From contig JACJXW010000011.1 of the NCBI GenBank assembly GCA_020636405.1, positions 124,001-188,000 of the forward strand: a DNA stretch of 64,000 nucleotides, given 5' to 3'. Position 1 is the stretch's first letter, and each line of letters starts with the position of its first letter. The translations under genes and the position numbers were made by a program. Below are positions 9,430 to 18,067 of the stretch, in pieces. The notes beneath the pieces were generated by a model. The model saw only the letters and a list, made by a program, of their open reading frames with translations, was not told where the DNA came from and did not search any database. The DNA comes from Lewinellaceae bacterium (lineage in GTDB: Bacteria; Bacteroidota; Bacteroidia; Chitinophagales; Saprospiraceae).

Positions 9430-9621
9430 GGCATAATCCCAAAAAGTGGCTTGAGGTTCCCTGCCAAAAATGTGCGGCAGGGAACCAAAAAAGCTGGCTT
9501 TGAATAATTTAAGCGAAAGATATTACGTTATCATAAAGAATTAGGTCGTCTTATTATTTCATGAGATTATGATTTGTTATTAGCAAGAGGCTCCGCCGGT
9601 ACGGCGGAGCTTTTTTTTTTT
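9430..9621 (+). ncRNA. Structured 3' element or small RNA, copy 1, with terminator
   Basis: Holds a hairpin with arms GGTTCCCTGCC (9455-9465) and GGCAGGGAACC (9476-9486), then a 62-nt segment (9535-9596) identical except for one base to 10653-10714, then an intrinsic terminator with stem GCTCCGCCG / CGGCGGAGC (9590-9610) and 11 T. In copy 2 the first hairpin carries a G-C to A-T pair exchange and the terminator stem differs on both sides while still pairing, so base pairing is conserved rather than sequence. It may be the 3' UTR of the T9SS mRNA or a separate RNA released from it. No match to an RNA family that I recognise. Confidence 0.6.
9590..9621 (+). terminator. Intrinsic terminator of module 1
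   Basis: A 9-bp GC-rich stem with a 3-nt loop (9590-9610), followed by 11 T. It is the last part of the conserved 3' element and ends plus-strand transcription behind the T9SS gene. Confidence 0.85.
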
Positions 9622-9790
9622 GCCGCTTTTTGCCGCCAAAACCAAAGCGGCTGTCCGGTTAAGGGCCGGGTAGCCGCTTTGCTTTTGGCGGCGGCGATAT
9701 GCCCCCGGGGCTTTTTGAAGGCTTTGGTTCGGCGGAAGCGCATGGGAAGAGACGGGACAGTTCTGAGGGCGTTCCTCGGGAAACCTGGCA

Positions 9791-9837
9791 GGAGGAAGGA
9801 AGGATGGAAGATGGAATGAAGGAAGGATGGAGGAGGG
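9791..9837. repeat. Purine-rich array with period 7-8
   Basis: Units GGAAGGAT, GGAAGAT, GGAATGAA, GGAAGGAT, GGAGGAGG in a row within the non-coding stretch between the two modules. It belongs to the class of octamer-period arrays found at many gene borders here. Confidence 0.55.
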
Positions 9838-10086
9838 TAAAGGCGAGGAATTTTTGCTGAAAAAGGGCAGCAGAAATAAAAAAATCCGGATTGGAATAAA
9901 AAAATCAACTTTTTTTTCTCAATTATCTTGATGAAAAGGGGTTAAAATTTCAACATTTGGCATTAGTTGTTTTTTGATTTAAAAAATTGATTATCAATTA
10001 TTTGTGAAATCGATTTTTCTGGAGAAGTTGAAATTTTAGCCCTAAAAACTCAACAAAAGGCGTTTTTTGTCTTTGTTTTCAGGAAG

Positions 10087-10548
10087 AAAGCCTTGCATAT
10101 TTGTATTGTAATCAAAAGGAAACGCGCTGAGGCGCAGAAAGCTCTGAAAAAGATCGGAGTTCAAAAAGCGGTAAGATTGAAAATTAAGGTTCCGAAAGAG
10201 TAGTGAGAGGCTATCCCAAAGGCTACGAACAACAAACCGATTTACCTACGATCGGAACCAAACCAACTTCATAAATTTGATTTGCCGCCGGTGGCAGTAC
10301 TGAGGAGGCTGAAACTTACGGGCTTGATCCCAAATCCCGATTCCGAATTGCCCAAAAGCCGAAATACACCGTAAGGGACTTTCTTAAAAGGCTGCCACCC
10401 ATTTTGAAAAAAAGAACTGAAGATAATATCTGGGAAAACCCAGCCGTTGACGGAACGGAAAAAATTAATGATCACAATTTCCACTATTCAGCCGGAATGT
10501 ACTTCGAAAGCGAGGCAAGTGATGAAAGGCTCGAAATCAAAGTACAAT
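10087..10548 (+). pseudogene. Possible decayed gene between the two modules
   Basis: Behind a promoter-like segment (about 10045-10080) that copies the one in front of the 6380 gene, one frame reads a Lys/Arg-rich stretch (KRAEAQKALKKIGVQKAVRL) up to stops at about 10201, continues open from about 10207 (PIYLRSEPNQLHKFD), and then seems to shift by one base near 10277 into FAAGGSTEEAETYGLDPK and an 80-codon open stretch ending KVQ plus TGA at about 10546-10548. No good ATG is present. I do not recognise the protein. The position (promoter copy before it, 3' element copy after it) suggests the relic of a third module; it could also be a non-coding spacer with chance open frames. Confidence 0.35.
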
Positions 10549-10549
10549 G

Positions 10550-10735
10550 ATCATAATCCCATCAGCCGTTGGTTCCTTGCCATTAATTTTGGCAAGGAAC
10601 CCCAAAAACTAAAAATCAAAGGAACTTTGATAAAGATATTTTCGTTTTTTCCAAAGAATTAGGTCGTCTTATTATTTCATGAGATTATGATTTGTTATTA
10701 GCGAGAGGCTCCGCATTGTGCGGAGCTTTTTTTTT
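10550..10735 (+). ncRNA. Structured 3' element or small RNA, copy 2, with terminator
   Basis: Second copy of the element at 9430-9621. The hairpin arms are GGTTCCTTGCC (10571-10581) and GGCAAGGAACC (10591-10601); the long near-identical segment is 10653-10714; the terminator stem GCTCCGCA / TGCGGAGC (10708-10726) is followed by 9 T. The short word CATAATCCCA upstream is also shared. No intact gene precedes this copy, which favours either an independent RNA or the 3' end of a lost gene. Confidence 0.6.
10707..10735 (+). terminator. Intrinsic terminator of copy 2
   Basis: Stem GGCTCCGCA / TGCGGAGC with a 3-nt loop followed by nine T at 10727-10735. From here to 10920 (185 nt) I see only AT-rich sequence without features. 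Confidence 0.85.
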
Positions 10736-10920
10736 GCCCTTATGTGAGCGTTTTGTCGTCGTCTTATTATTCCGCTTTAACAATTCAATAACAAAGATAG
10801 GAAAAAGATATATTTATCAAAGCCTTTTCAACACAAAGGCAAAGTTTTATAAGTTTTTTCGGAATATCAATACCCGGTTTGGGGTAAGTTTTGACTTTCC
10901 GGCCTGACAAGCCAGGCCAT

Positions 10921-12321
10921 CTATCCTATCTGCTCTAACAACCACGCCCTTTCTGTCAGCACCTCCTCCGTTTCGATGAGCTGCCGCAACTGTTCAACTT
11001 CTTTCCGGTCATGCCGGTTGAGATGCAGCAGCTTCTTGGTGTAGCGAATGATATTGCGGTAGTTGCGGCGGTGGTATCCGATGATATCCTTCCTTCGTAG
11101 AAATACCTTCATGGCATCGAGATGAGACTCCAGCGTGTCGTACGCTTCCAATTCGTAAAAAGCTTTGATCATCAGCGTCTTGGCGGCCAGGTTCAGCAGC
11201 AGGTCCTGGTATTCGGACCGCTGCAGGTACTCCAATGCTTTACCGTGTTGGCGGCGTACATAGGCAAGTCGGGCCAGGCTGAAGTTATACATGCTGTCCC
11301 GGTGCTCTTTGGGAAGCTTATTCTGATAGTCCCGAATGAAAGCCTCGGCCCACGATAGTTCTCCCTCTTTAAGGGCCATGGCCACGGCGTTGCGATAGGT
11401 GAAGCGGGATACTTGCCCTTCCTGTACCAATATGCCGGTTCGGAAGCCCTCCTTGTAGAGGTCGAGCCCCTGGCGGGCGTAGGCCTCGCGGCCGGCATTG
11501 AGTTCGCGGATACAATAGTTGATGGCCAGCAGGTAGAGGTCGCGCGCTTCGTCGGCAGGAAAGAGCTGGCTTTGGTGGAGCAGCACCGTTTTGAAGTTCT
11601 GGAAGTGTTGTTCCGGTTCAATGCCATTCAGCGCATGGTAGCAATGATAGTAACCGGCGATAGTCGGTATGCGGAGCAACCCTTTTTTGTCGACGAACTG
11701 CAGGGCTTCCGCCAGTAGCCCGAAATCGTACTCCCGTTTGTAGACCGCCTGGTGAGCGAGTAGAAAGCAGGTCTGTTTGAGTTTGCGGGCGATGAAGGCC
11801 AGGTCTATGGTGTCGGATATTTCCTGCAGGTTGTGTTCGCCGGTGCGTTTGCGGCTGGCGGTGAAGGCGTATTGTTCCAACTGGATGCGGTATTCGTACT
11901 CGAAAAAATCGGCGTTGCGGATGGGTTGCTGCATTTGTTGCCGGCCGAGTTGCTGCATCGTTTGCCTGAAGTGTTTGGGCAGCCGTTTTTCACGATAGGC
12001 GCGGGCCAGTTCGATCTTTTGCTGCCGCTCGTCGGCCAGCAGAGGTTGCAGCGAGAAGTACAACTCGATCTCCTTAAGGAGCCAACTCATGGCGTAGCGT
12101 ACCTGCTGAGCGTCGTAGGGCCGGCCGGGGTAGAGGGCCTCAAAGGCGCGCTCCTTGGTGGCCGGGGCTTTGAGTGTAAATACGCATTCGGCAATAAACT
12201 CAAAAAGCAGGGCTACATCTTCCCTTTGGTTGAAGAACGGTGAGCGGAGAAACTTGCGTAGTTCCCGCACTTCCTTTTTGCTCAGGCTTTCCACAACGTC
12301 CAATAGTCGGCTGCCTTCCAT
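10921..12321 (-). CDS. All-helical cytoplasmic protein, family member B (unknown function)
   Basis: 466-residue paralog of the 4756-6165 product along its whole length, with matching landmarks: SKKEVRELRKFLRSP at the N-terminus, RDLYLLAINYCIRELN in the middle and NYRNIIRYTKKLLHLN near the end, finishing in a WLLEQ tail that member A also has. Helix-rich, charged, no export signal. It is divergent from the T9SS protein gene at 12492 across a 170-nt AT-rich gap, repeating the arrangement of module 1. The pair was evidently duplicated as a unit. Function unknown; partner-specific regulator, chaperone or adaptor are all conceivable. Confidence 0.85.
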   Translation of the reverse strand: MEGSRLLDVVESLSKKEVRELRKFLRSPFFNQREDVALLFEFIAECVFTLKAPATKERAFEALYPGRPYDAQQVRYAMSWLLKEIELYFSLQPLLADERQQKIELARAYREKRLPKHFRQTMQQLGRQQMQQPIRNADFFEYEYRIQLEQYAFTASRKRTGEHNLQEISDTIDLAFIARKLKQTCFLLAHQAVYKREYDFGLLAEALQFVDKKGLLRIPTIAGYYHCYHALNGIEPEQHFQNFKTVLLHQSQLFPADEARDLYLLAINYCIRELNAGREAYARQGLDLYKEGFRTGILVQEGQVSRFTYRNAVAMALKEGELSWAEAFIRDYQNKLPKEHRDSMYNFSLARLAYVRRQHGKALEYLQRSEYQDLLLNLAAKTLMIKAFYELEAYDTLESHLDAMKVFLRRKDIIGYHRRNYRNIIRYTKKLLHLNRHDRKEVEQLRQLIETEEVLTERAWLLEQIG

Positions 12322-12435
12322 TTTTATTTAATATAATAATAAATGTGTATGATAAATTTTTGAAAAAGCATCTCTAAATATAGCGTTTATTAGACTTCAA
12401 TTTCAAATTTCATTTGATAAACGGCCTTTTTTGTT

Positions 12436-12467
12436 TTTGATATTGCCCTGGAGTTCCCCAATCTTTG
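12436..12467 (+). promoter_or_regulatory. Promoter of the module 2 T9SS gene
   Basis: TTTG (12436-12439) is followed after 20 nt by AATCTTTG (12460-12467), which differs from TAnnTTTG only in the first base. It would start transcription about 18 nt before the ATG at 12492. Confidence 0.6.
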
Positions 12468-12491
12468 TAACGTAAAAAAACCGAAATCCCT

Positions 12492-15368
12492 ATGAAGATA
12501 TTGAGATACGTTACTTTTCTGGCCATCAGCCTCTTTTTTGCCACTGCCCTGCATACCCAGGGCTGGCAGAGGGCTTACCCTGATACGGACGGGGGCCTGG
12601 CCTTTTTCAGAGAGGCGAAGCCCACTCCGGATGGCGGTTTCATTGCCGTAGGCACCCGTAGCCTGCCTACGGGCGCTGTGCGCGATTATCTTCATCTGAA
12701 GAAAACGGACGCTGTTGGAGCAGTGCAATGGGAGTATTCCTACCGGGAAGGCGCGATCGGCCAGGATGCCGGATTGGGTGTGGTGCTTGCCCCAGGCGAT
12801 GGGTACTACGCCTTGGGAACTACCTCTGCCGATGGCTGGCAATTCTCCATCCTGCTGCTCCGCCTCGATGCTATGGGGGACACCCTTTGGACAAGATCTT
12901 ACGCCTACCAGGATACGCTGGCCACCAACCTGGGGGGGTATGATGTAACGGATGACGGAGGCCTCATCCTGGCCGGCAGCGTTACCACGCCGGACTCTAC
13001 CAATGGCGCCTATTTGTTGAAAATAGATGCAGCGGGAAATAAACTTTGGGAAAAATTCTACGGATGGCCAGGGAACAACCCCTATCCTGTAATGGAAGAT
13101 ATCGTGCAGCTTGACGATGGCGGTTACATCGCCGCGGGCCAGTGGGACAGTTACCAGATCCCCAGGCTGGTGCGGTTTGATGCTCAGGGCGATACCCTTT
13201 GGACAAAGTCATTTCAGTTTTCCACCGGCGATGAACTCTGGGCCGTGCGCCCGGCCCACGGCGGCGGCTTTATCGCCTGTGGCAGCGCCACCGGCTTCGC
13301 CGGGTACAGCGCTGTGGTTGTCCGGACGGACGACATGGGCAACGAGATATGGCATAAGTTCCATGCCCGGAACACCAAAGCCGTAGACATAGAACTTACC
13401 CCGGATGGTGGCTATGTCCTGGCCGGTTCTTTGGACAACTACATCTGGTATCCTACTACAACGTCTGGTTTTTTGATCAAGATCGACGACAACGGCACCC
13501 TGCTCTGGCATCGGGATTTTACCAATCCGGAATCGGGCTTCAACCGCCTGGGCAGCGTAGAGCTCACCCCGGATGGTGGCTTTATCGTCGCCGGCGAATC
13601 GCGCTGGACTCCCTTTCTGGCCAAAACCGACGGCAACGGATTCGCCATCACCAACTGGCTTCAGGGTAAGGTATTCCGGGATGAGGTGGAAAATTGCAGC
13701 TACGATGCCGGCGAAACCGGCCTGGAGGAGTGGATCGTTCGCGTGGAAGGCGGCGGCCTCATTCAGTATGCTACTACTACTGATAATGGGGAATACAATA
13801 TTTTGGTGGATACCGGGGAGTATACCCTAACTTTGCTGCCGACCAATGCTCTGTGGACCGCCTGCGAGCTGTCGGTAACCCATAGCTTGCAGAGTTTCTA
13901 CGACACCACGCAAGTCGATTTTGCCGTTGCCGCTCTTACTGACTGCCCCCTGATGCAGGTGGATGTTTCTACCCCCTTCCTGCGGCGTTGTTTTGACAAC
14001 ACCTATACCATCCGGTACTGTAACGAGGGCACCGTTACCGCTCAGGATGCCGCAGTGGAAGTTCAACTCGACCCTCACCTCAGCCTGCAGAGCGCCGAAC
14101 TGCCCTTCACCAACCTGGGCTCGAACCTGTACAGCTTCGAACTGGGCGATGTGCCCTTCGATACTTGCGGTATCTTTCAATTTACCGCTTATCTGGACTG
14201 CGATTCCACCGTGCTGGGCCAAACGCATTGCGTGGAGGCGCATATCCTGCCGGATACGCTCTGTATAGATACCATTAGCAATATGGCGTTGATCGAGGCG
14301 GAAGTTCTTTGCGAGGGAGATTCTATTCATTTCAGCTTGCGTAATGTGGGCGGGACAGGTATGAATAACGCTTCGGAATACATCGTCATAGAGGACGATG
14401 TGATGTATATGAATGCCCCCTTTGAATTGGGCGTTGGCGAGTCCCTCCATTTCTCCCGTCGTGCCAATGGACTGACCTATCGCCTGGAGGCTCCCCGGCT
14501 GCCTGACAGCAACAGCGGGCAGTATGTGAGTTCCACTATCGAGGGTTGCGGGTTCGGGCCAGGCGGCGGCATCAGCACCGGATTCGTCAACCAGTTTTCC
14601 TTGTTCCCCAACGACGGCTTCACCGATATTGAATGCAGGGAGAACATCGGCGCCTACGACCCCAACGACAAGCAGGCCCTGCCGGTGGGGTACGGCGACG
14701 CCCATTACCTTAAGCCGGGCACGGATATCGAATACCACATCCGTTTCCAGAATACAGGAACTGACACCGCTTTTACCGTGGTTGTCCGCGACACCCTTTC
14801 TCCCTGGCTTGCCCCGGCAAGTGTCAAACCCGGCGCTTCCAGCCATGGTTACCGCTGGGCCCTGAGTGGGGAAAACGTACTCACCTTCACATTCGATAAT
14901 ATCATGTTGCCGGACAGCAATGCGAACGAGCCGGCTTCTCATGGGTTCGTAAAGTTTCTCATTAGCCAGCGGCCGGGCAACCCCCTTGGGATGCGCATCG
15001 AGAACAGTGCCGCCATTTACTTTGACTTCAATGCGCCCGTGATCACCAATACCGTTTTCCATACCCTGGGCGAAAATTTCATTCGTGTGGTCAATGATGT
15101 CGAGCCCGGCGCCGGTCCGGCCCGCATCCGGGTAAAGGCCTATCCAAACCCCTTTGCCGAGCGGGCTACCCTGGCCGTGGAAGGATTGGATATAGAAACC
15201 GGAACTTTCCTGCTGTACCACATCGATGGGCGCCTGGCGCGCCGCCTGCACTTCCGAGGCCAACAGTTTGAACTGGAGGCTGATGGCCTTCCGGGAGGCG
15301 TGTACATTTTCCAGGTGTGGGCTAATCAGAAAATGGTGGGCAACGGGAAGTTAGTGGTAGGGGAGTGA
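12492..15368 (+). CDS. Large T9SS-secreted protein, module 2 (delta-60 propeller, DUF7619-like, type A CTD)
   Basis: Predicted surface or secreted protein of 958 aa and homolog of the 6380-9340 product. Signal peptide MKILRYVTFLAISLFFATAL plus HTQG. About residues 35-380 hold delta-60-like repeats (TPDGGFIAVGTRS, DDGGYIAAGQW, TPDGGYVLAGSLD, TPDGGFIVAGES). A single Ig/SdrD-B-like domain starts at GKVFRDEVENCSYDAGE, followed by Cys-containing beta domains and a DUF7619-type domain (AYDPNDKQALPVGYG, IRFQNTGTDTAFTVVVRDTL, AIYFDFNAPVITNT). The type A sorting domain begins at VKAYPNPF and contains GGVYIFQVW. The DUF7619 landmark AYDPNDK is canonical here but replaced in module 1, so the copies have diverged. 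Role probably adhesion or binding; activity unknown. Confidence 0.92.
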   Translation: MKILRYVTFLAISLFFATALHTQGWQRAYPDTDGGLAFFREAKPTPDGGFIAVGTRSLPTGAVRDYLHLKKTDAVGAVQWEYSYREGAIGQDAGLGVVLAPGDGYYALGTTSADGWQFSILLLRLDAMGDTLWTRSYAYQDTLATNLGGYDVTDDGGLILAGSVTTPDSTNGAYLLKIDAAGNKLWEKFYGWPGNNPYPVMEDIVQLDDGGYIAAGQWDSYQIPRLVRFDAQGDTLWTKSFQFSTGDELWAVRPAHGGGFIACGSATGFAGYSAVVVRTDDMGNEIWHKFHARNTKAVDIELTPDGGYVLAGSLDNYIWYPTTTSGFLIKIDDNGTLLWHRDFTNPESGFNRLGSVELTPDGGFIVAGESRWTPFLAKTDGNGFAITNWLQGKVFRDEVENCSYDAGETGLEEWIVRVEGGGLIQYATTTDNGEYNILVDTGEYTLTLLPTNALWTACELSVTHSLQSFYDTTQVDFAVAALTDCPLMQVDVSTPFLRRCFDNTYTIRYCNEGTVTAQDAAVEVQLDPHLSLQSAELPFTNLGSNLYSFELGDVPFDTCGIFQFTAYLDCDSTVLGQTHCVEAHILPDTLCIDTISNMALIEAEVLCEGDSIHFSLRNVGGTGMNNASEYIVIEDDVMYMNAPFELGVGESLHFSRRANGLTYRLEAPRLPDSNSGQYVSSTIEGCGFGPGGGISTGFVNQFSLFPNDGFTDIECRENIGAYDPNDKQALPVGYGDAHYLKPGTDIEYHIRFQNTGTDTAFTVVVRDTLSPWLAPASVKPGASSHGYRWALSGENVLTFTFDNIMLPDSNANEPASHGFVKFLISQRPGNPLGMRIENSAAIYFDFNAPVITNTVFHTLGENFIRVVNDVEPGAGPARIRVKAYPNPFAERATLAVEGLDIETGTFLLYHIDGRLARRLHFRGQQFELEADGLPGGVYIFQVWANQKMVGNGKLVVGE

Positions 15369-15427
15369 ATGGTGAAAAAGCTGAATAAGCGGCCTCGCTT
15401 TGCCGAATAAATGATGCTCAATGGCTG

Positions 15428-15469
15428 TAGGGCTGATGCTGATGGCGGAAATTTTCAGTATCAGCCCTA
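15428..15469. terminator. Hairpin between convergent genes
   Basis: TAGGGCTGAT (15428-15437) pairs with ATCAGCCCTA (15460-15469). It sits in the 107-nt gap between two convergent genes and can serve both strands; there is no long T-run. Confidence 0.5.
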
Positions 15470-15475
15470 TTCGGC

Positions 15476-15853
15476 CTATGCCACCAACTCCGCAAAATCC
15501 GCACGGAAGGAAGAAATATCAAAAGTATCGAGGGCCTTTCTTGGGATGGATTGCAGTGCAGACAGGAGTGCCGAGGCCATAACCAGGAGGGCCTCCTTTT
15601 CCTCCGCATTGTGCAATTCTTTTTCCGGAAGGGGAATGGTCAGTTCCAGCAGGCGGTCTTCGGGATGGTATTGGAAATAGCTGGGGGCATTGCTCTCGTC
15701 TACATTGAAAAGAATGAATATCTCGTCGAGCCCGGCCCCATAATTAAAAAGGCGGAAGTTTTGGTTCATCCAATCTTCAAGGTATTCTCCGTTCAGGTGT
15801 TTGGTCGTTTTAACCGTGCTGATGATATTGACTTCAAAATTTCTGCCTTCCAT
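15476..15853 (-). CDS. Hypothetical protein, 125 aa
   Basis: Small soluble acidic protein without signal peptide or membrane segment. The N-terminal half has alternating beta strands (FEVNIISTVKTTKHLNGEYL, LDEIFILFNVDE), the C-terminal half a long helix (KEALLVMASALLSALQS). I do not recognise the family. It is convergent with the module 2 T9SS gene, and a 433-nt gap lies upstream. The frame is long for its composition and has coherent amphipathic structure, so I consider it real. Confidence 0.6.
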   Translation of the reverse strand: MEGRNFEVNIISTVKTTKHLNGEYLEDWMNQNFRLFNYGAGLDEIFILFNVDESNAPSYFQYHPEDRLLELTIPLPEKELHNAEEKEALLVMASALLSALQSIPRKALDTFDISSFRADFAELVA

Positions 15854-16286
15854 GTTTCTGATTTTTTATTGCGGTGTAAGTAAATGGACTGAATCATTGA
15901 ATTAGCGAGTGCTTGCATATCAAGGGCTTAACCCCGGTCTTGCGTTTCTCTGTTTGTGTCCATGTACTTATTCCCGGGGCAGGAAAGGGCATAGTTAATT
16001 GGGGGAGGATAAACGGCACTCCTGTTCCGGCCTGAAAGAACAAAGTTGGTGCAAGATAAAAGAAGGCGGGAACAGGGAGATTACACAAAGGTCAGGGGAG
16101 AAGGTTGACATTTGTCATTGGAAATTAGGTGATACATACTCTATTTAAAAACATAAGGCATGATTGTGGTGCCGCTCAGCTAAAAATGTGGAGCGGCCAG
16201 ACTCGACTCCATATTTCACCTTCCAGGCATCCTTGTCATCAGCCTCCACTGTAGCACTTTTCTAACAACCCCCAAAATAACTGCTT
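15854..16286. other. 433-nt non-coding gap with one hairpin
   Basis: No credible gene. A hairpin GCCGCTC (16171-16177) / GAGCGGC (16191-16197) lies about 90 nt before the lipoprotein start at 16287 and may be part of its leader. No full promoter consensus was found; GACATTTG near 16109 is a weak partial match. Confidence 0.5.
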
Positions 16287-16880
16287 ATGAAACGATTAAC
16301 AGTCTTTATGATCGCCGTGTTGTTCGGTGTTGCCTTCAGCTGTCAGAAAGATAGCCTCACCGGTTTCAACAACGAAGAATTGGATGTTCGTTCAGAAGAT
16401 GCCGTTTTTTCCAAGCCTCATCCCAAAATGGTAGAATTCCAGGCCGACTATATGCTTCTGCAGGTAGAGGCGCTGCCGGATGAAGGATTTATGCGTGAAA
16501 TGAGGCCTCCCAAAGGTTCTACACCCATCCTGTACGGTATGAGAGGTAGCGCCACTTTTTTGGGAAAGTTTGATCAAGGCATGAGCTATGAGATTCACTT
16601 CCTGCCGGCTGAAGCACTTGAGAAACCGGAAGGCCAGCTCAGAGTATTTGTTTATGGGCAATTCATGGGCAGTAAGGACCTGGACTGCCTGAAGTATTTC
16701 GGCCAATGCATCTACCATCCTGATGGCAGGAGAGAATACGATTATGAATTCTATTCCGGTACCGGCCCGTTCCGCAAAGTTCAGGGTTGGATAAAGGGTA
16801 GTGGTGTGGCAAAGGCTCAGGGACAATTCATGGAATTTACCGCAAAGGGCAAGATGACTATACCTCCGCTTGAGAATTAA
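16287..16880 (+). CDS. Lipoprotein of unknown function, 197 aa
   Basis: Signal peptide MKRLTVFMIAVLFGVAFSC ends in a good lipobox (AFSC), so the mature protein should be a lipid-anchored envelope protein starting at Cys19. The body is beta-rich with several Gly/Phe/Tyr patches (GSATFLGKFDQG, YEFYSGTGPFRKVQGWIKGS, GKMTIPPLEN), resembling barrel-like or allene-oxide-cyclase/lipocalin-type small domains in which a final strand carries a GxGxxxxGQFxE pattern. Two Cys (KDLDCLKYFGQC) may form a disulfide. No specific assignment. Convergent with the glycosyltransferase gene. Confidence 0.75.
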   Translation: MKRLTVFMIAVLFGVAFSCQKDSLTGFNNEELDVRSEDAVFSKPHPKMVEFQADYMLLQVEALPDEGFMREMRPPKGSTPILYGMRGSATFLGKFDQGMSYEIHFLPAEALEKPEGQLRVFVYGQFMGSKDLDCLKYFGQCIYHPDGRREYDYEFYSGTGPFRKVQGWIKGSGVAKAQGQFMEFTAKGKMTIPPLEN

Positions 16881-16954
16881 AAGCTCCGCGGCCCTGGCAT
16901 GGCTTTTCACTCCCAATGTAATTTCCAGGCGGATGTTCAGCTTGTGGCGGAAGC

Positions 16955-18067
16955 CTATACCGCCACTGCTATTTTTTCTATTGCGGATACCTGGCGGCAG
17001 ATCGTCTCCACCGCGTATTCGAGCCCTTGTTCCTCTCGCAGCGTTTTGCCCATTGATTTGGCCTTGTACTGCATGGATAAGCGCAGGGCTTCTTCCAAAG
17101 CGGCCTTCAAGGCGGTGGCCGTCGGCGGCTCTTTGCGGAGATGGATGCCGATGCCGTGATGTTGCAGGAGTTGGCCCCAGCATGTTGCTTCTGTGCCGGA
17201 ACCACATAAAATACTTGGGACTCCGGCCCGTGCCGCTGCCGGCAGGTTGGCGGTTTGCCGGTAGTGGATCACAACGGCGCACTGCTGGAATAACCATTCC
17301 TGGATTGGTGACTGGACGTGGAAGATGTCCCGCTGCAGGATACCCTCTTCAAAACCGGGCCAATTTGTGCAAAGGATCGCCCGGAAGCCCATCATTTTGG
17401 AGAGCTCTTTTACCATTTTCAAGAGGAACTCGCGTTCCGCCTCCGGAGTCTGGCTAAAGTCAAAAAATACCGGCCGTCCCCCACGGTACAACCAGTCGCT
17501 CAGGGCAGGAGAGGGGCTCCGGCCCAGGAATATCCGCTGCAGGCTATCGGGAATAGACCACTGGCCGCAGAGATGGATAGGGGGATGGTGCTCTTCATCG
17601 CCACACAGCAGCCGGGGGCTGAAGTTGTAGAGGGTAGGGATATACATTCCCTGTAATTGGTTGCTGTTCCGTCGCACCCAGGAAGAAAATCGCCGAAGCA
17701 GGCTTCCCTTTCGGGCGAAGCGGGCGAAAACTTCCTCCGCCTTTAATGCGATGCCCATTATCGGGCAGGGCAGTGGGCCCAGCGCCCGGACAGTGGAAAG
17801 GTAGGGCTTGTGTATGACCAGCAGGCTCGAGTGTTGAGCCAACTCCTGTACTTTCAGCAGCAGTTCCCGGCCCTCTTCTTCCCCCCCCGGGCTGCTTGCC
17901 GCAGTAACCGGCTGGAAGTACAGTCCCAGTTTGTTGGCCAACCCCTGGAAGGCAGAGGCGGCGGCCAGGCAAACCTCCAGCCCTTGCTGGTGTAGCTGGC
18001 TCCCAAGAGCGAGCAGGTAGTGAACGTCCGGTCCGGTACTGAGCGTGAAGAGGGTGATGGTTTTCAT
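16955..18067 (-). CDS. GT1-like (UGT/MGT-type) glycosyltransferase
   Basis: 370 residues with the two-Rossmann layout of GT-B enzymes. The N-terminal half begins with a strand and a Gly-poor loop typical for acceptor binding (MKTITLFTLSTGPDVHYLLA). The C-terminal half shows the donor-site region of nucleotide-sugar glycosyltransferases: HVQSPIQEWLFQQCAVVIHY followed by AAARAGVPSILCGSGTEATC and LLQHHGIGIHL. In most GT1 enzymes the first part reads HGGxxT; here HYRQTANLPAA stands in its place, so donor binding may differ. Substrate unknown; small lipophilic acceptors (carotenoids, sterols, macrolides) are common in the family. Transcribed alone, with no biosynthetic partners nearby. Confidence 0.75.
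   Translation of the reverse strand: MKTITLFTLSTGPDVHYLLALGSQLHQQGLEVCLAAASAFQGLANKLGLYFQPVTAASSPGGEEEGRELLLKVQELAQHSSLLVIHKPYLSTVRALGPLPCPIMGIALKAEEVFARFARKGSLLRRFSSWVRRNSNQLQGMYIPTLYNFSPRLLCGDEEHHPPIHLCGQWSIPDSLQRIFLGRSPSPALSDWLYRGGRPVFFDFSQTPEAEREFLLKMVKELSKMMGFRAILCTNWPGFEEGILQRDIFHVQSPIQEWLFQQCAVVIHYRQTANLPAAARAGVPSILCGSGTEATCWGQLLQHHGIGIHLRKEPPTATALKAALEEALRLSMQYKAKSMGKTLREEQGLEYAVETICRQVSAIEKIAVAV

Noticed and set aside
13827..15263. Long minus-strand open frame (478 codons) inside the module 2 T9SS gene
   Set aside because: Same reason: antisense to a strongly supported secreted protein, low-complexity product.
16392..17297. 301-codon minus-strand frame overlapping lipoprotein and glycosyltransferase genes
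   Set aside because: It crosses two well-supported genes in different frames.
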